A stretch of 64,000 nucleotides of DNA, from contig WFMF01000007.1 in assembly GCA_011033025.1 (NCBI GenBank), positions 744,001 through 808,000 on the forward strand. The letters are read 5' to 3'. Shown here one piece after another: positions 27,431 to 40,316 of the stretch. Positions within the stretch are counted from its first letter, which is position 1. Each line of letters starts with the position of its first letter. The notes under the pieces were generated by a model. The model made no database searches, was not told the origin of the DNA, and was given only the letters and a program-made list of their open reading frames with translations. A program made the translations under genes and the position numbers. Source of the stretch: Beroe forskalii. Taxonomy: Eukaryota > Ctenophora > Nuda > Beroida > Beroidae.

Positions 27431-27598
27431 GTCAGTGTAAGCCCATCTAAAAAACGCAACGCCTCCAAAGAGGGCTATAGCTAGTGTCCCATATAACTCT
27501 GGGCTCTTCATTATACATTATATATGATATAGATAATGACGTCACTCAGTAAAATACATTTAAGCGGCAAGCGCAGCGCACCTAGCGCTTTAAGGACT

Positions 27599-28088
27599 TG
27601 CTAAACACGTTTATCCCTGTTTGTGTTGCGCGGCGCGATTCTTCAGAACAGGGAAGCGCCGCGCGCGTACACACACCTATGCGTACACACACCTATGCGG
27701 GCTTAGGAATTTAAGGACTAGAGTTAGATTCAGGAATTGTTAGGTTTAGGGTCCGGATTATTGGTTAGGGCAATATTTAGGTTTAGGAATATCATTGCCA
27801 GGCGTTGCCTGGCCCCCTTGCGCGCGCGCCCCGACTCGCATTCCTAAGCCCGCATAGGTGTGTGTACGCGCCGCGCGCTTCCCTACCCCACACAGGGATA
27901 TACGTGTTTAGCAACGACTCGCAGAGTCGGGACGGGCCCCTTATTTTGAAAAAAATATGGGGCAGGCAACGTCTGGCTAGAATACTAATAGGTCGTAATA
28001 GGAAACAAAAAATAGTTCCTAAGCCCGCATGTTCTGAGGAAGCGCGCCGCGCAACGCAGACAGGGATATACGTGTTTATGGTTTAGCA
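27599..28088. mobile_element. GC-rich foldback element(s) with TGCTAAACACGT ends
   Basis: TGCTAAACACGTTTATCCCTG (27599) with GCGCGGCGCG and TACACACACCTATGCG words is mirrored at 27836-27913 (CGCATAGGTGTGTGTACGCG ... CAGGGATATACGTGTTTAGC). A second partial right end lies at 28018-28088. Internal GTTAGGTTTAGG words are present. No ORF with a recognisable product. Confidence 0.65.
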
Positions 28089-28102
28089 AAAAAATAGACG
28101 TC

Positions 28103-28426
28103 AAAAAGTGCTGAAGTCCTCCCAAAGTTATTTTATCTTAATCATTAATCAAAAGGTCAACATATATTTCCATGGTCAAATTTGGGAGTTTTTGACCTTG
28201 TGTTGTCCATTTGGACTACACAAGGTCCATTTGGACATCAACGGACGTTGCCCGTTTATTTCTTCTGACCGGATGGCTATCAAAGTGACGTCCAAATGTA
28301 GAACGTTGCGCCGCGCGCGAGGGTAGGGTAACACACAAGGTCAAAAACTCCCAAATTTGACTTTGGAAATATATTTTGACCTTTTGATTAAGATAAAATA
28401 ACTCTGGGAGGACTCCAGCACTTTTT
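28103..28426. mobile_element. MITE with ~100-bp inverted termini
   Basis: Arms 28103-28206 and 28331-28426 are near-perfect inverses (AAAAAGTGCTGAAGTCCTCC versus AAAAAGTGCTGGAGTCCTCC, continuing through TTATTTTATCTTAATC and AAATTTGGGAGTTTTTGACC). A centre of about 125 bp includes GTCCATTTGGACTAC words. No clear target duplication is visible. Confidence 0.75.
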
Positions 28427-29201
28427 ATGCATGAAATGGCTAAAAACTGTAAAATCCAGGTTTAGCCTCGGTTAAACGAAGGCCAAATTTTTAGATAAAA
28501 TACCTAAGAGGAAGTCACTTAACCTCAAATGAGAGCCACCAATTTGCCCTATTGTGTAAAATTTGGGTTGGAGGTGATCCTAGACAGTTTCAGCTTCATC
28601 TTGGTATCAAGAATATGTTTTCATTGGCTTGTTTTGTGGTCTTGAGACTAAATTTGTGTCATGACATCCAGAAAGTAGAAACCCAGCTCTCAGAAAACGG
28701 GCCCAAGATTTAACCATGAGGGACACCAAAAAGAGCTAGGACCTGTTTGATGCCAATAACTTGTAAAATAACTTGTAATCTTCTTTGTAGAACAAATACA
28801 GTCATCTTTGTAGTCAAGCCACAGAACTCTCCAACAACTCCAACCATAGTCTTTGACGGGATCCATGACAGAAATGCCTTCATCAGAGAGCTAGGCAGAT
28901 CCAAATAAAGCATGAGACGCCAAAAATGATATGGTGTTATGAAAGCTAACACTGTGGCACACGGACTTGCGACCGTGTTGTGGGGTTGAATGCATTTGAC
29001 GGGCGCCCAATGCTCCCCCAACCACAAGATGTAGTGTGTAAGTTTCAGAAGCTCCAAGTTCATCAAGGAAATTAAGTTCATCAATATCTTTATCCAGTGT
29101 AGGGAAGATAAAGTCCCATCTGGTCCAGACAAGATCAGAAGATCAAGTCAACTGTGTTTACTTGTAAACATGAATAAGGCTGCAACTCCGAAGAGACGAG
29201 A
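28427..29201. other. No gene recognised
   Basis: A 140-codon minus-strand ORF (28710-29132) shows no domain that I recognise, and its other frames are equally unconvincing. The segment may be decayed transposon sequence, since a LINE tail follows directly. Confidence 0.3.
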
Positions 29202-29621
29202 ATGAACCAGAGAAACAATGGGACTCCATTCTGGGCGACTTTGCCCTTGCTTGGAAAGAGGATCAAACATTTTGACAGGATAACACCTTTCCTAAAAGAA
29301 GCTCATTTCCTACCTGTCAAAGAACGTATTAGATTCAAAATTGCACTTTTGGTCTTCAAAAGCTTGAACAATGATGTCCCAGATTACCTCAGGCAACATC
29401 TACAAATGAAGACTGAACCAATCCATTCTCTGCGGACAGAGGATGATTTCTTTTTATTGGAAAATTCTTGTGTTCCTCATTTGCAAAGAACTGAAAGAGC
29501 CTTCTCACATGCTGCACCAGCTGTCTGGAACAAACTCCCCTATGGACTTAGAAGTGCTAGTGACACTCAAACTTTTAAAAAAGATTTGAAAACATATTTG
29601 TTCACAAATTATTTTACATAA
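29202..29621 (+). pseudogene. LINE ORF2 C-terminal fragment
   Basis: The 139-residue ORF carries the conserved C-terminal region of CR1/L2/I-type LINE polyproteins: LPVKERIRFKIALLVFKSLN, PDYLRQHL, AFSHAAPAVWNKLPYGLRSA, TFKKDLKTYLF. No reverse transcriptase palm motifs precede it, so this is a 3' fragment. It is of the same general family as 8873-9836 but on the opposite strand and clearly diverged. A 3' flank follows from 29622 with no poly-A that I can define. Confidence 0.8.
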
Positions 29622-31029
29622 ATGGACTAAAGCTACAATAAGTTTATTAACAATTTTAACTAATAAGCCATTAAATTATATGCCATTATATGCAATCTAT
29701 GCCCTTTGCTAAGTTTTAAGATTATGAGACGCTTTAGAAAGCGGGGTTGAACTTTTTAGATGACTCTTTAAGGTTTTGAATCTCATGATAGCTATTAAGC
29801 GTTTACTAAGAATGTAGCATTTATTTATTATTTATTAAAAATATCTTTTTGTAAATAACTTGTAAAATAACTTTTAAGCCACCATGGGGACTACAAGTTG
29901 GTAAGACAACTTCAGGTCAGGTCCTCTGCCTCTGGGAATAATGGATCCTCTATGTGCATGCAAACACGGCTTCTTTGACCAAACAACCAAAGAAGTAAGG
30001 CAGGTAGCCAGGATGTATCCATGTCAACTTGTAGTTGCCATGGATAATACAGCTACAGTTTGGTGTAGGATTGGTTTCTCTTCTGTGTTGGATATTGAGG
30101 TTAAGAATGCCGGTCTATGCTTGTGTGCATACACCACCATCAATAACCTTCCATAACCTCCACCAGGCCGCAGGCCACAAAGGAGTTGTCTTTTCCAGTG
30201 AAGACTCTTCTTGTGTGAAAATGACTCCTCAAATTTTGAGAGCTTTTTATGAAGCTTGCCCCCAGCAGTCACTCCTGGTACCAGGGTATATAGCACTGTC
30301 AAGTGCTGTAACCACCTGCCTCAATGAAACTGAAAATTGCTTTTTGGTCTTTGCCTTTACTCCAAACATCACGAAATTAAGTAGGTAACACACTAAGTGA
30401 AAAGAAGTTAGAGGACCAGTTGATGGATCCAAGTGTTTGACTTTTTACATTACACAATAATCATAGAAATGAGTGTGGCTTGCATTCTGATCCAAATTCC
30501 AATACTCCATTGTAAGATACACATATTCAAATCTATAAAAAATATTTCTTCACATGATATTTCCTTATAGGATAATATGGTTTCTAATCAGATATTCTAA
30601 TGACCTGTAGCTGTATTCTTTTCCTTCAGAAAATTTCTATTCTCCTCATATATCTGATCATCACGACCTGTCTATGTAATCAAGGTGATTATTTTGACTT
30701 ATTATTGTCATTGTTCAAATGCTGCAAAATTGAAATTTTATTTGTTTTATTAAATTTAATTGCTTTATTATGATATAGAAAGAATTTTTCTGACCTCTTT
30801 AGTAATGGGATCAGCGCAACAAATAGAGAAAATATTTTTTGACATCATCCATCTATTATCTAATCAAAGAACATAATCTAGCCACCTAATGGTGACATAC
30901 TGAGATGTAAATCATACTGACATGTATATCATTTAGGTAACCAATTTGTATTCATTTACTGAAGTAGGTATCGACAAATAATGTAGGTTCAGTGAAATAA
31001 TGCATTTCAAAGCTCCTTTTAAATTTAAA
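29622..31029. other. No gene recognised; AT-rich
   Basis: Short ORFs at 29941-30156 and 30035-30388 overlap in different frames and strands and show no motif. The rest is AT-rich. Confidence 0.35.
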
Positions 31030-31031
31030 TA

Positions 31032-31821
31032 AAAGTGTCACAAGAGTTGTGAATTTTTTCCAATGGATCCATTGGATCCATCATGTCCAATTGACATGTC
31101 CAATGGACGTCCATTGGACATCAATTGAACATGATGTCCATCTGTAAAATTGTCCAATGGTGTTCAATGGATCCTATGGATCCATTGGATCAATTTTTGA
31201 TGTTCAATGTACATGTTCAATGGATCCAATGGATGTTCAATGGATCCATCTGAGTGGATCCAATGGACACAATCACCAAACATGGTTTGGTAGATGGACA
31301 TCAGTCTGGTATTTTTGTTCAATGGATCCATTGTGTCCATTGGATCCATTGCACACTGTTTCTATTGGATCCAATGGATCCATTTTGTCCATTGGAAACA
31401 ATGGGTCCATTGGAAAAAATGGATCCAATGGACACAACATTGTGCAATGGATCCAATGGATCCAATGGACATGTTCAATGGTGTTCAATGGACACAATGG
31501 ATCCACTGGATCCAATGGACACAATGGACACAATGGATCCCATGACCAAAAATACCAGACTGATGTCCATCTACCAAACCATGTTTGGTAGATGGACATT
31601 GGATCCACCCAGATGGATCAATTGAACATCAATTAGATCCATTGAACATGTCCATTTAACATCAAAAATGGATCCAATGGATCCATTGGATCCATTGAAC
31701 ACCATTGGACAATTTTACCGATGGACATCATGTTTAATGGATGTCCAATGGACGTCCATTGGACATTTCCATTGGACATGATGGATCCATTGGACAAAAT
31801 TCACAACTCTTGTGACACTTT
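31032..31821. mobile_element. 790-bp foldback MITE built from TCCAATGGATCC words, TA-flanked
   Basis: Perfect inverted termini AAAGTGTCACAAGAGTTGTG continue with few mismatches for more than 130 bp per side and are flanked by TA (31030-31031, 31822-31823). An inner pair (31274-31318 and 31546-31588, ACCAAACATGGTTTGGTAGA and its inverse) is perfect, so the whole element can fold. It is composed almost entirely of TCCAATGGA, GGATCC and GGACATC words. ORFs of up to 144 codons on both strands (MDPMDT-like) are composition effects. Confidence 0.85.
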
Positions 31822-31823
31822 TA

Positions 31824-32639
31824 CCTCAATTTGATCAGACCATTAATTAATGGGGGTGCCACTGTCCAAATTGTCCTTGACTCACGAAAAATTGAATTGG
31901 GACAGGGACATTGGACAACTGAGACATTTGTGACAAATGGGACAGACACAGTGAGCTACCATGCTAGCATAGGCCAAAAAGCAAGTTTCTTTGATCTCAA
32001 CAAAAATGATGTTCCCAATTAGTAGATAGAATTCCTGACTTGATACAAAAAACTGCAATTAAAAATCTTAAAAACTGCTAAAATGACAGAACTTGAAAGT
32101 GAGCTGATTTTAACATATGAAATTTATTACGTTTCTTCACTAAAAATGGCCATACTTTATTATTTTCTACTAATTGTGCTGAATGAAGTTAGAATAAAAC
32201 AAAATTTTTAGAATAAAACAAAATTTTCTATTGACATTCCATTAATCATTCCTACATAGTGGAAAATATATCAGAACAAATATCTTGTCTTGCTGAGTAT
32301 TAGAGGGGTGTTGGTGTTGTGCAATCAGAGTTTGAAAACAAGATAATTCATTTTCCTAGGCTCAGCTCATAAACATAATAAGGACCTTCCACTTGGTATT
32401 ACAAGTGGGCTCTAAAATGAGGGCGGAATGCAGGGTCACAGGGCTTGAGGCTTGTTGTTTCCTTTAATGAACCATCATTTAAAAGCAAGGATAATTTTAT
32501 AAATCAAGAGTATATATTCAGGGTGAAGGTGTTACAGTTATATATATTGAACTGAACCTAGTTATTGACTGCCTTTTGTTCATAAAAGATTGCCAATAGT
32601 GAGTTTAAAACAAAAATTATATATAAACAAATTATAATA
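31824..32639. other. No gene recognised
   Basis: AT-rich sequence between the foldback MITE and the LINE 3' end, with no supported feature. Confidence 0.35.
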
Positions 32640-32798
32640 TATAACCAAAATAAGTTTTATTGAATAAATAAAAAGCATAATTCGATTAGAATATTAGAAC
32701 ATATTCTAGTTTTCCTTTGTAACAAGGGCAACCCATAAATCCAGAGAATGGTTTTGATTATTTAAGGATCTGTGAATGCGACTACTGCTTGAAATCAA

Positions 32799-35700
32799 CT
32801 AAATATGATAGAGGTTTAACTCAATGCTATTCCAACAAGATCTGTCCCATTCATGTGGATCACCATCTGCCTGGATCTCCAACAATTTCTTTTTGAGCTC
32901 AGATTTTATTGAGAGGGATTTGGTATTAAGATCATACATTTTGACAAGGTCACGGACAACATTCCAGATTATGCTTCCATGATATCTAAAAGTTTTCGTG
33001 GGCATTGGTGTCAGTAAATATGTGTCTTTCCCAGCCCTTTTAGAAAGTTCAAATTTGCTGTAAATTCCCATTGGTGATCTAAATTTGAGAATTTTAAACA
33101 TTTCGTTTCCACAGTGATATACATATAAGTTTTTGATGTTCATTATCAACTGTGAGTTGAAAAGTGGCTTGGTGTGCTCACGCCTGTAAAATTTTTCATC
33201 TAGATGTTGCTCCCATATGGGCGAACTCGTGCACATGTTCTGAATTTATCAAGATATTTTTCTTTATTGCCAAATAAGATCCGAATGCACTTTTTCTGCA
33301 TTCTAAATAGAAGTTCGAGTTTTGTGTTACTGACACCACCCCATACTGTTATACCATAAGTGAGATGACTTTCAAATAATGTATAGTAGATGTTTTAAGA
33401 AGCTCATCTGGCATGTTGTCTTTGATGACATTTATAACCCCAGTACTACATGATAGCTTTTTAGTTAGGTTCCTTATGTGAGCGTTCCAATTAAGTTTCT
33501 CATCAATTGTCACCCCCAAAAATTTTGTTTCTAAAACTCTATCAATTTCATTTTCATCAATTTTCAACACATAATCTGCAGTGTCATTTTCTTGGAGTTC
33601 AGTGGGTTTGAAGTCAATGTAACAGCATTTAGACATGTTTATGTGCAATCTATTCAGGAGCATATAGTAACTAACAGATTTAAGAATTTCATTTGCTTTT
33701 TTGTAGACTTCTATTTTATCTTTACCACTAACAAATATATTTGTGTCATCTGCAAAGAGGACAAATTCAGCATCAATTTGGGCATTTGAAATATCATTAA
33801 TGTACATTAAGAAGAGTAGGGGACCAAGGCAGCTACCTTGAGGCACTCCAAATATTACTGGTAACTTATCTGAGATTTCATTGAGAACGCTCACATATTG
33901 TTTCCTATCTGACAAATAGCTCTCAATTAATTTCAATGGGATGCCACGAATTCCATAAATTTCGAGTTTTTCAAGGAGTATTCCATGATCAATTGTATCA
34001 AATGCTTTGCTTAAGTCAATAAATATACCTAATACATGTTTTTTGTTTTGAAGTGATTGATTTATGTGGTAAATTGAATAATTAAGTGCATGTGAAGTTG
34101 AGTGACCCTTCCTAAAACCGAATTGATTATCTTTAATTACTCCATTTGATGCAAAAAAGCTATAAAGTCTGGTGTAAATAATTTTTTCAAAAATTTTCCC
34201 AAATATTGGGAGTGTAGACACAGGCCTATAATTTTCTAGTAGTTGTTCATTATCCTTCTTATACACTGGGGGTAATTTTCCCAATCTTCAGGCATGAGGG
34301 GAATACTCCTCTGACATTAAGTTATTAAATTGGGCTGTAAGGATTGGTGTTAAAATTTGGGAGAGTTTTTTTATTACTCGTATGGGAAAATCACTTGCCT
34401 TGCCATTCTCAAGTTTGCTAATAATTTCAGCAACTTCCTCTTCAGTGCAGTCCTCAAGAAAAATGCTCTTCTCAAGGGGAGGGGGCATAAATTTTCTAAA
34501 GGAGTTGTTGACCACATTGGCAGTTGAATCTAGATTTACTTTGTCATTGAGATTGATGCTAAGGATGCAAAGTATTCATTAAACTTATTTGCAATTGTTA
34601 AGCTGTATGATGACTGTGCCATCAATCATGAAGTTTGGCTTTGTAGCTTTTTTGCTCTTGCCTCTCAATTGGTTTATCACTTCCCACGTCTTTTTGATAT
34701 CCCCAGAGGTTTTTTCTATTTTATTTTTGTAGTACTTAGCCTTTTGATCTTTAATGATTCTTTTGAGGGCATGCCGATATTTACTAAAATTTTCATAAAG
34801 AATTTGGTTACCTGTATCAACTGCATTTTTCTTGGTCCTAAACCAGTCAAGATATAAATTATTCTTGTGTTCAATGGCATCAATTATTCCATCAGTTATC
34901 CAAGGATTGTTGACAGGATTTCTTTTGGAGTGAATAGCTTTTTTCAATTTGCAGCACTGGTCGACACTATTCGAAAATAATTCAAAAAATGACTCAAAAT
35001 CTAGTTCTTTACAAACATCAATTAAGTCCACATTCAGTTCTTCATACAAGGCCTCAATATTTTTATTCGAATAACAGTATTCTTGTATCTGGATACTGGA
35101 GCTGTGGTTTTTGCCAGAAAAGTCTATGTTAAAGAATGAGAATATAGGTGAGTGGTGGCTCCCCATATCACGAACAACTCCTGACAAGCAAACAGCCCCA
35201 ATATCACTCACTAAGATATTGTCAATACAGGTACTCTGTCTACCAGTGCTATGAGTGGCTAGGGATACCAGGGGGAATAAACCATTTGAGAGGAATATAT
35301 TTTCAAAATTAAGCACAGATGGATCTAATCGTCTGAATAAATTAAAGTTAAAGTCACCCATTATTATTGATTTGGTGTTTTTGGAAACTGTTCAATTAAT
35401 GAGGTAAACTCTTCAAAGAACTGTTCATTATCCCCATTTGAGATCGATATATGGTCCCAATATTTATGTCCTTACCCTCATTTTGAATTGTTAAAAAAAG
35501 TGATTCCATATTTGAGGAGACTGAACTAAGTTTTTCATTTACCACTGCACTAAATGCATCATGGACGTACAGAGCAACTCCAGAGCCTTTTAGTTTTTCC
35601 TTTATTTTTCACCATAAAAAGCTCTGTAGTTATCTATTTTGAATAAGGATGATGTTTCATCCTTGTCTATGTTAGTTTCGGCTAAACCAATCACTGAAAA

Positions 35701-36153
35701 TTTCATTGATATTGTTGAAAGTTCTGAAACAAATGTGTCAAAGTTTGATTTATTACCATCTATGTTGTAGAATAATGTGCTGAAGTCCATTGCTGAATCC
35801 AGCTTCAATGCCTCTAATGAATTCGCAAAATAAGTTTTGCAGTTGTCTAGTATTGTAGCAGTATCCTGAATGATTGAGATCTCTTCCTGGACTTCACGGT
35901 CATAGAAGTGATCAGAATCAGAGATACCGTTTGCTTCATTATCATAGTCACCAAATGGGTATACCTTTTTTGGTATGGATAACATGCAGGTTTGACACAT
36001 TTGTTTTGCGTTGTGATATGAAAATTTCGATTGCTTGTAGCATTTTTTATGGACAATTTTCGAGCAGTTTTCACAGACCATATATCGATGACCAATAAGT
36101 ATGTTTCCCTTGCAGCAGTCGCATTTCTCTCTCTCTATATCAACATTCATCAT
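32799..36153 (-). pseudogene. LINE ORF2: zinc finger, AP-type endonuclease, reverse transcriptase
   Basis: Segments in different frames: 36153-35602 (start MMNVDIEREK; a Cys/His cluster C-x2-C...C-x2-C-x4-H-x2-C...CQTC, then the endonuclease start with LAETNID), 35361-34585 (MGDFNFNLF, TCIDNILVS, GSHHSPI: conserved endonuclease motifs), 34515-34288 (linker), 34284-33349 (reverse transcriptase: SKAFDTIDHGILLEKL, GVPQGSCLGPLLFLMYINDI, FADDTNIF), and 33236-32799 (C-terminal region). The catalytic FADD is intact. At least four frame breaks separate the segments, so the copy cannot be translated as it stands. The protein would nick target DNA and reverse-transcribe the element RNA there. Confidence 0.88.
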
Positions 36154-36175
36154 ATCAAAGAATTACAGATGTGAT

Positions 36176-36929
36176 CTAGATTGGATTTTCAGGGCCTCCC
36201 CTTGTTACATTTGCATATGATCTCCTATCAACAGACTTATTCCTCTTAGATCTGAAAATTGCTTGTTTTATGAGACTGACTAACAAACGCACACCTTTAG
36301 TGTTGTTGATGTGGAGCACATCATTTCCATCAGCAACTGAAAGATCAGCCCTGAGTAAATATGACTGGTTGTTTACAAAACCGGAGAAGCCCTCCACAAG
36401 GTCTGTCTTGAGATTGGACTGGATGAGATCATTATAGATGTACTTGTTAAACTTGAAGATCCTCTGATTGATGACTGTAGACTTTGTAGGTAGCACAGGA
36501 CAGATAAAGATCTTCCCTGGGGGTTGTGGTGACGGATTTGAGTTATTTTGAGCTTGTATAGCTTGTAGAGTTCACGGATCTCAGGATCTGACATGTTGTT
36601 TTTCAAATTATTTGTGCCCACCATAACAACAACATTTCTGAATGCTGAGCAAGCAATTGGATCAATGTCAGCAACTTTTGGAGCAAAGGTTCTGACACCT
36701 GGAGTGGCTTGTCCAACTTTTCCCTTTCCAGATCCAAATTGGATCTTTCCAAAATTAGAATCCCCAACCATAATGGTGGAGTTGAAGTTGGCCCAGTGCA
36801 CAGCACGGAATGTCAGACTATATCTCGTTGCTGAATTACCCTCAGAGTCAGACTCAGCCTTCATCTGGTGTTTGAAGTAGTAGGGTGCACCAAAAAAATT
36901 AAATTTTTGGTGCTCAACCCCTGAGCGAT
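36176..36929 (-). pseudogene. LINE ORF1, 3' part: end of AlkB-like domain and SGNH hydrolase
   Basis: From 36929 down, the frame reads the last AlkB elements: YYFKHQM (candidate third iron ligand His) and RYSLTFR, matching the AlkB signature R-x-N/S-x-T-x-R. An SGNH/GDSL hydrolase follows directly: MVGDSNFGKI (block I Ser), VVMVGTNNLKN (Gly and Asn blocks) and, after a frameshift near 36510, DVLHINNTKG (Asp and His). SGNH esterase domains are known in ORF1 of CR1-type LINEs. The stop near 36176 lies 22 bp before the ORF2 start, the spacing expected of a two-ORF LINE. The remaining part of ORF1 is at 45906-47138. Confidence 0.75.
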
Positions 36930-38229
36930 AGATCTCGGTGAGACAAGACCGAGGATATCCGGTTTTTTGAAATTGGACCCCGGGAACCCCTGGAGCGTTG
37001 ACGATTTGTATCGGCCATACTTGTATGGAAGGCGCGGTATGGCGTGACCATCCGCGGATTCTACGCGCGCGCTTATATCCGCGCGCGCAAGATTCTGCTG
37101 CAGTTCCGCGAGATATAGATCTAGATCGAAGTAGGGTGTACTTGACCGATATTTGCTAGATCGAAGTAAGGTGTACTTGACCGTTATTTCAAGGAATTTT
37201 CAAATATAGTTTACAACAAAGGCCGTGTTTATTGAAATATCACACAGTAGCTCCGAATGTTTATGAGGGTGAAGTGGTGATGATGCTGCAAGCATTTGAT
37301 AAACTGATCGACATTGTATGGGCTATTGGGGTGGGATGAAGTGCAAATGACAGGACCAGTATGATATGCTACTGTGCATGTACTCATGTAGAACGACAGG
37401 GGACAATCCTGCTCACTAGGGGACAATGTACATTGTACTCCCGTGTGAAGTGTCGCTGTGTAACACTGTAACTGTAGACTTGTGTAGGTTGGATGTAATC
37501 AGAAAATTTATAGATTGATCGCAAGCACACATGGATTATAAATAACACCCAAATGATTCTTGTGAGTAAGGTTACTGCGAATGATTCGCTCCAGGTTTGC
37601 TGACTTGCTGTCAGGGTGAAGGAGGCTGTACATCACTTCTTATTCTTCAAACAGCGGAAGAGCACTGCACTGTTCCGTTCTGGTTCTTCCTGAACTTGTG
37701 GAAGGGAGCATCATCAATGCTCAACTTCGTCTTACCCGTAGAAGTTTGAAGACGAGTGAAGGCGCGGGTTGAGGCTGAGCTGTCCCGGAAGCTCAGCTCA
37801 ACTGCGAGGGTGAGCAGCAGCTGCAGGGGATGATGTTGATGGTCAGTACGTCATCGGAGGTGAAGGGCAGTCAGTTACGGGAGGTGATAGGGGAGGAACC
37901 TCGAGGTAACCATAGGCGTAACTTCAGTGCTCGTTACTGACAGGATGAAATGTGATCTGAGAGCTTATTCAGGCTTAGAACTTCAGGTATGTCAGCATCA
38001 CTAACAGGGTTCGGATATCCTAAATGATATGGAACAGATCACATGGCCCATGATTGGGTCATGCGTGTGAATCGACTCGTGATACAGTATGAATCGAATA
38101 ATATTGTGTATTTCGCCCATGTTGTGCTGAAATTAAATTTTCTTAACACTCTTTTAATTTTCTTTCGCTCAGTACTCAGATAATAAACCTCGCGCTGAAC
38201 TTAGCGTAAGAGAACTACCGATTTGCGTA

Positions 38230-39090
38230 GTAAAACTCACGCTTTATCCATCTACCCATACCATGCTCACGCTACATCCATCTACCCATACACTGATCAC
38301 GTTACACACATCTACCCATACACTCACGCTACATCCATCTACCCATACACTGATCACGCTACACACATCTACCCATACACTCACGCTTCACTCATCTACC
38401 CATACACTCACGCTACACTCATCTACCCATACACTCACGCTACACTCATCTACACATACACTCACGCTACATCCATCTACCCATACACTCACGCTACACT
38501 CATCTACCCATACACTTAGCTACACTCATCTACCCATACACTCACGCTACACTCATCTACCCATACACTCACGCTACACTCATCTACCCATACACTCACG
38601 CTACACTCATCTACCCATACACTCACGCTACACTCATCTGCCCATACACTCACGCTACACTCATCTACCCATACAGTCATGCTACATCCATCTACCCATA
38701 CACTCACGCTACACTCATCTACCCATACACTGATCACGCTACACTCATCTACCCATACACTCTTGCTACACTCATCTACCCATACACTCACGCTACACTC
38801 ATCAACCAATACACTCACGCTACACTCATCTACCCATACACTCACGCTACACTCATCTACCCATACACTCATGCTACACTCATCTACCCATACACTCACG
38901 CTACACTCATCTACCCATACACTCACGCTACATCCATCTACCCATTCACTCACGCTACACTCATCTACCCATACACTCACGCTACACTCATCTACCCATA
39001 AACTCACGCTACACTCATCTACCCATACACTCACGCTACACTCATCTACCCATACACTCACGCTACACTCATCTACCCATACACTCAGTC
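38230..39090 (+). repeat. 27-bp array CACTCACGCTACACTCATCTACCCATA, left arm
   Basis: About 31 units of CACTCACGCTACACTCATCT plus ACCCATA. A variant TACATCCATC and a few truncated units occur. The inverse array is at 43910-44640. Long ORFs on both strands (VWVDECSVS period) exist because 27 is divisible by 3 and the unit lacks stops; I do not consider them genes. Confidence 0.92.
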
Positions 39091-39494
39091 CCCACTCGGT
39101 TGTACTCAAATCCGTTTATAACACGTAAATTTTGCGTCCTTTTGCGCGTGGTTTCAGCGTGTGTGTATGGGTAGATGGATAAGGCGTAACACCCTTGTTC
39201 CATATTGATATATTCGACTAGAATATTCGAGTCGAATATTCGAGCTTGAAAAAATCCCAGAGACGCTCTGGGCTCCATATGCATATTTTTGGGTCGATTT
39301 TTTGACGAGCAAAGTTGATCGTAATTCAATTTCGAAAGCCGCTAATAGCTGATGACAAAATCAATGATTGGGTACACATCGTAATGGCTTAATTGTTTCA
39401 ATGTATATCCTCATTACGTTTACACATACATTTGACTAACGCACTCCAAAGTGTGAAATGAGAACCGATATATTGACTCGATGATGTCAGGGAA

Positions 39495-39790
39495 CTTTTA
39501 GGTATCCACAGTTCCACCCTAGGATGCTGGTGTTTTTCCGTCGTTCAGGCCCCCATTTTCTGCCACGGACCCACTTTTTGGTGGAAAACTGGATTACAAG
39601 CAAAGGTCCATTCGAGATAATACAAGTATACAAAGATGCAAGCACATTTGAGACAGCACTGGTCAAATTGAGACAATGAATCAATCAATACACAACAGGA
39701 CCATCTGAGACATAAAAAGTCTCAAGTGAGATCACAGACTCGTTTGAGACAAAAGAGGTCAATTTGAGACATCACAGGCCAATCTTAGAC
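39495..39790 (+). repeat. Dispersed repeat with TTTGAGACA words, copy 1
   Basis: The order CACCCTAGGATGCTGGTGTT, GTCGTTCAGGCCC, CCACTTTTTGGTGGAAAA and then several (C/T)ATTTGAGACA words recurs on the minus strand at 54960-55140 with clear divergence. The second copy sits in an intron of the sushi gene. Confidence 0.7.
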
Positions 39791-39898
39791 ATTTCAAAAT
39801 CCATAAAAAGTCTGTTCTAGGATGCCAGCAGCCAGTGGATTCAGGAAAAAACCTTACTTGGGCGACAAACTGTCTACTGGTGTCACGGATATAATCTG

Positions 39899-40316
39899 GA
39901 CTGGCTACTGGTGTCACGGATATCTGGACTGGCTACTGGTGTCACGGATATCTGGACTGGCTACTGGTGTCACGGATATCTGGACTGGCTACTGGTGTCA
40001 CGGATATCTGGACTGGCTACTGGTGTCACGGATATCTGGACTGGCTACTGGTGTCACGGATATCTGGACTGGCTACTGGTGTCACGGATATCTGGACTGG
40101 CTACTGGTGTCACGGATATCTGGACTGGCTACTGGTGTCACGGATATCTGGACTGGCTACTGGTGTCACGGATATCTGGACTGGCTACTGGTGTCACGGA
40201 TATCTGGACTGGCTACTGGTGTCACGGATATCTGGACTGGCTACTGGTGTCACGGATATCTGGACTGGCTACTGGTGTCACGGATATCTGGACTGGCTAC
40301 TGGTGTCACGGATATG
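39899..40316 (+). repeat. 28-bp perfect tandem array
   Basis: About 15 near-identical copies of GGCTACTGGTGTCACGGATA plus TCTGGACT. Because 28 is not a multiple of 3, the same 84-bp codon cycle gives ORFs in all three frames (ATGVTDIWTGYWCHGYLDWL); these are artefacts. The lack of divergence indicates recent expansion or assembly-level homogenisation. Confidence 0.93.

Noticed and set aside
28710-29132. 140-codon minus-strand ORF, considered as a transposase fragment
   Set aside because: No transposase motif could be recognised in any frame.
31157-31625. ORFs with MDPMDT / GSNGHNGS repeats
   Set aside because: Consequence of the GGATCC/TCCAATGG vocabulary of a foldback MITE, open on both strands.
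38263-39109. Long ORFs on both strands over the 27-bp array (HTLTLHSST and VWVDECSVS repeats)
   Set aside because: Period divisible by 3 and a stop-free unit explain them; the inverted array copy gives the same.
39899-40316. CRISPR-like regular repeats
   Set aside because: No spacers, head-to-tail identical units, eukaryotic context.
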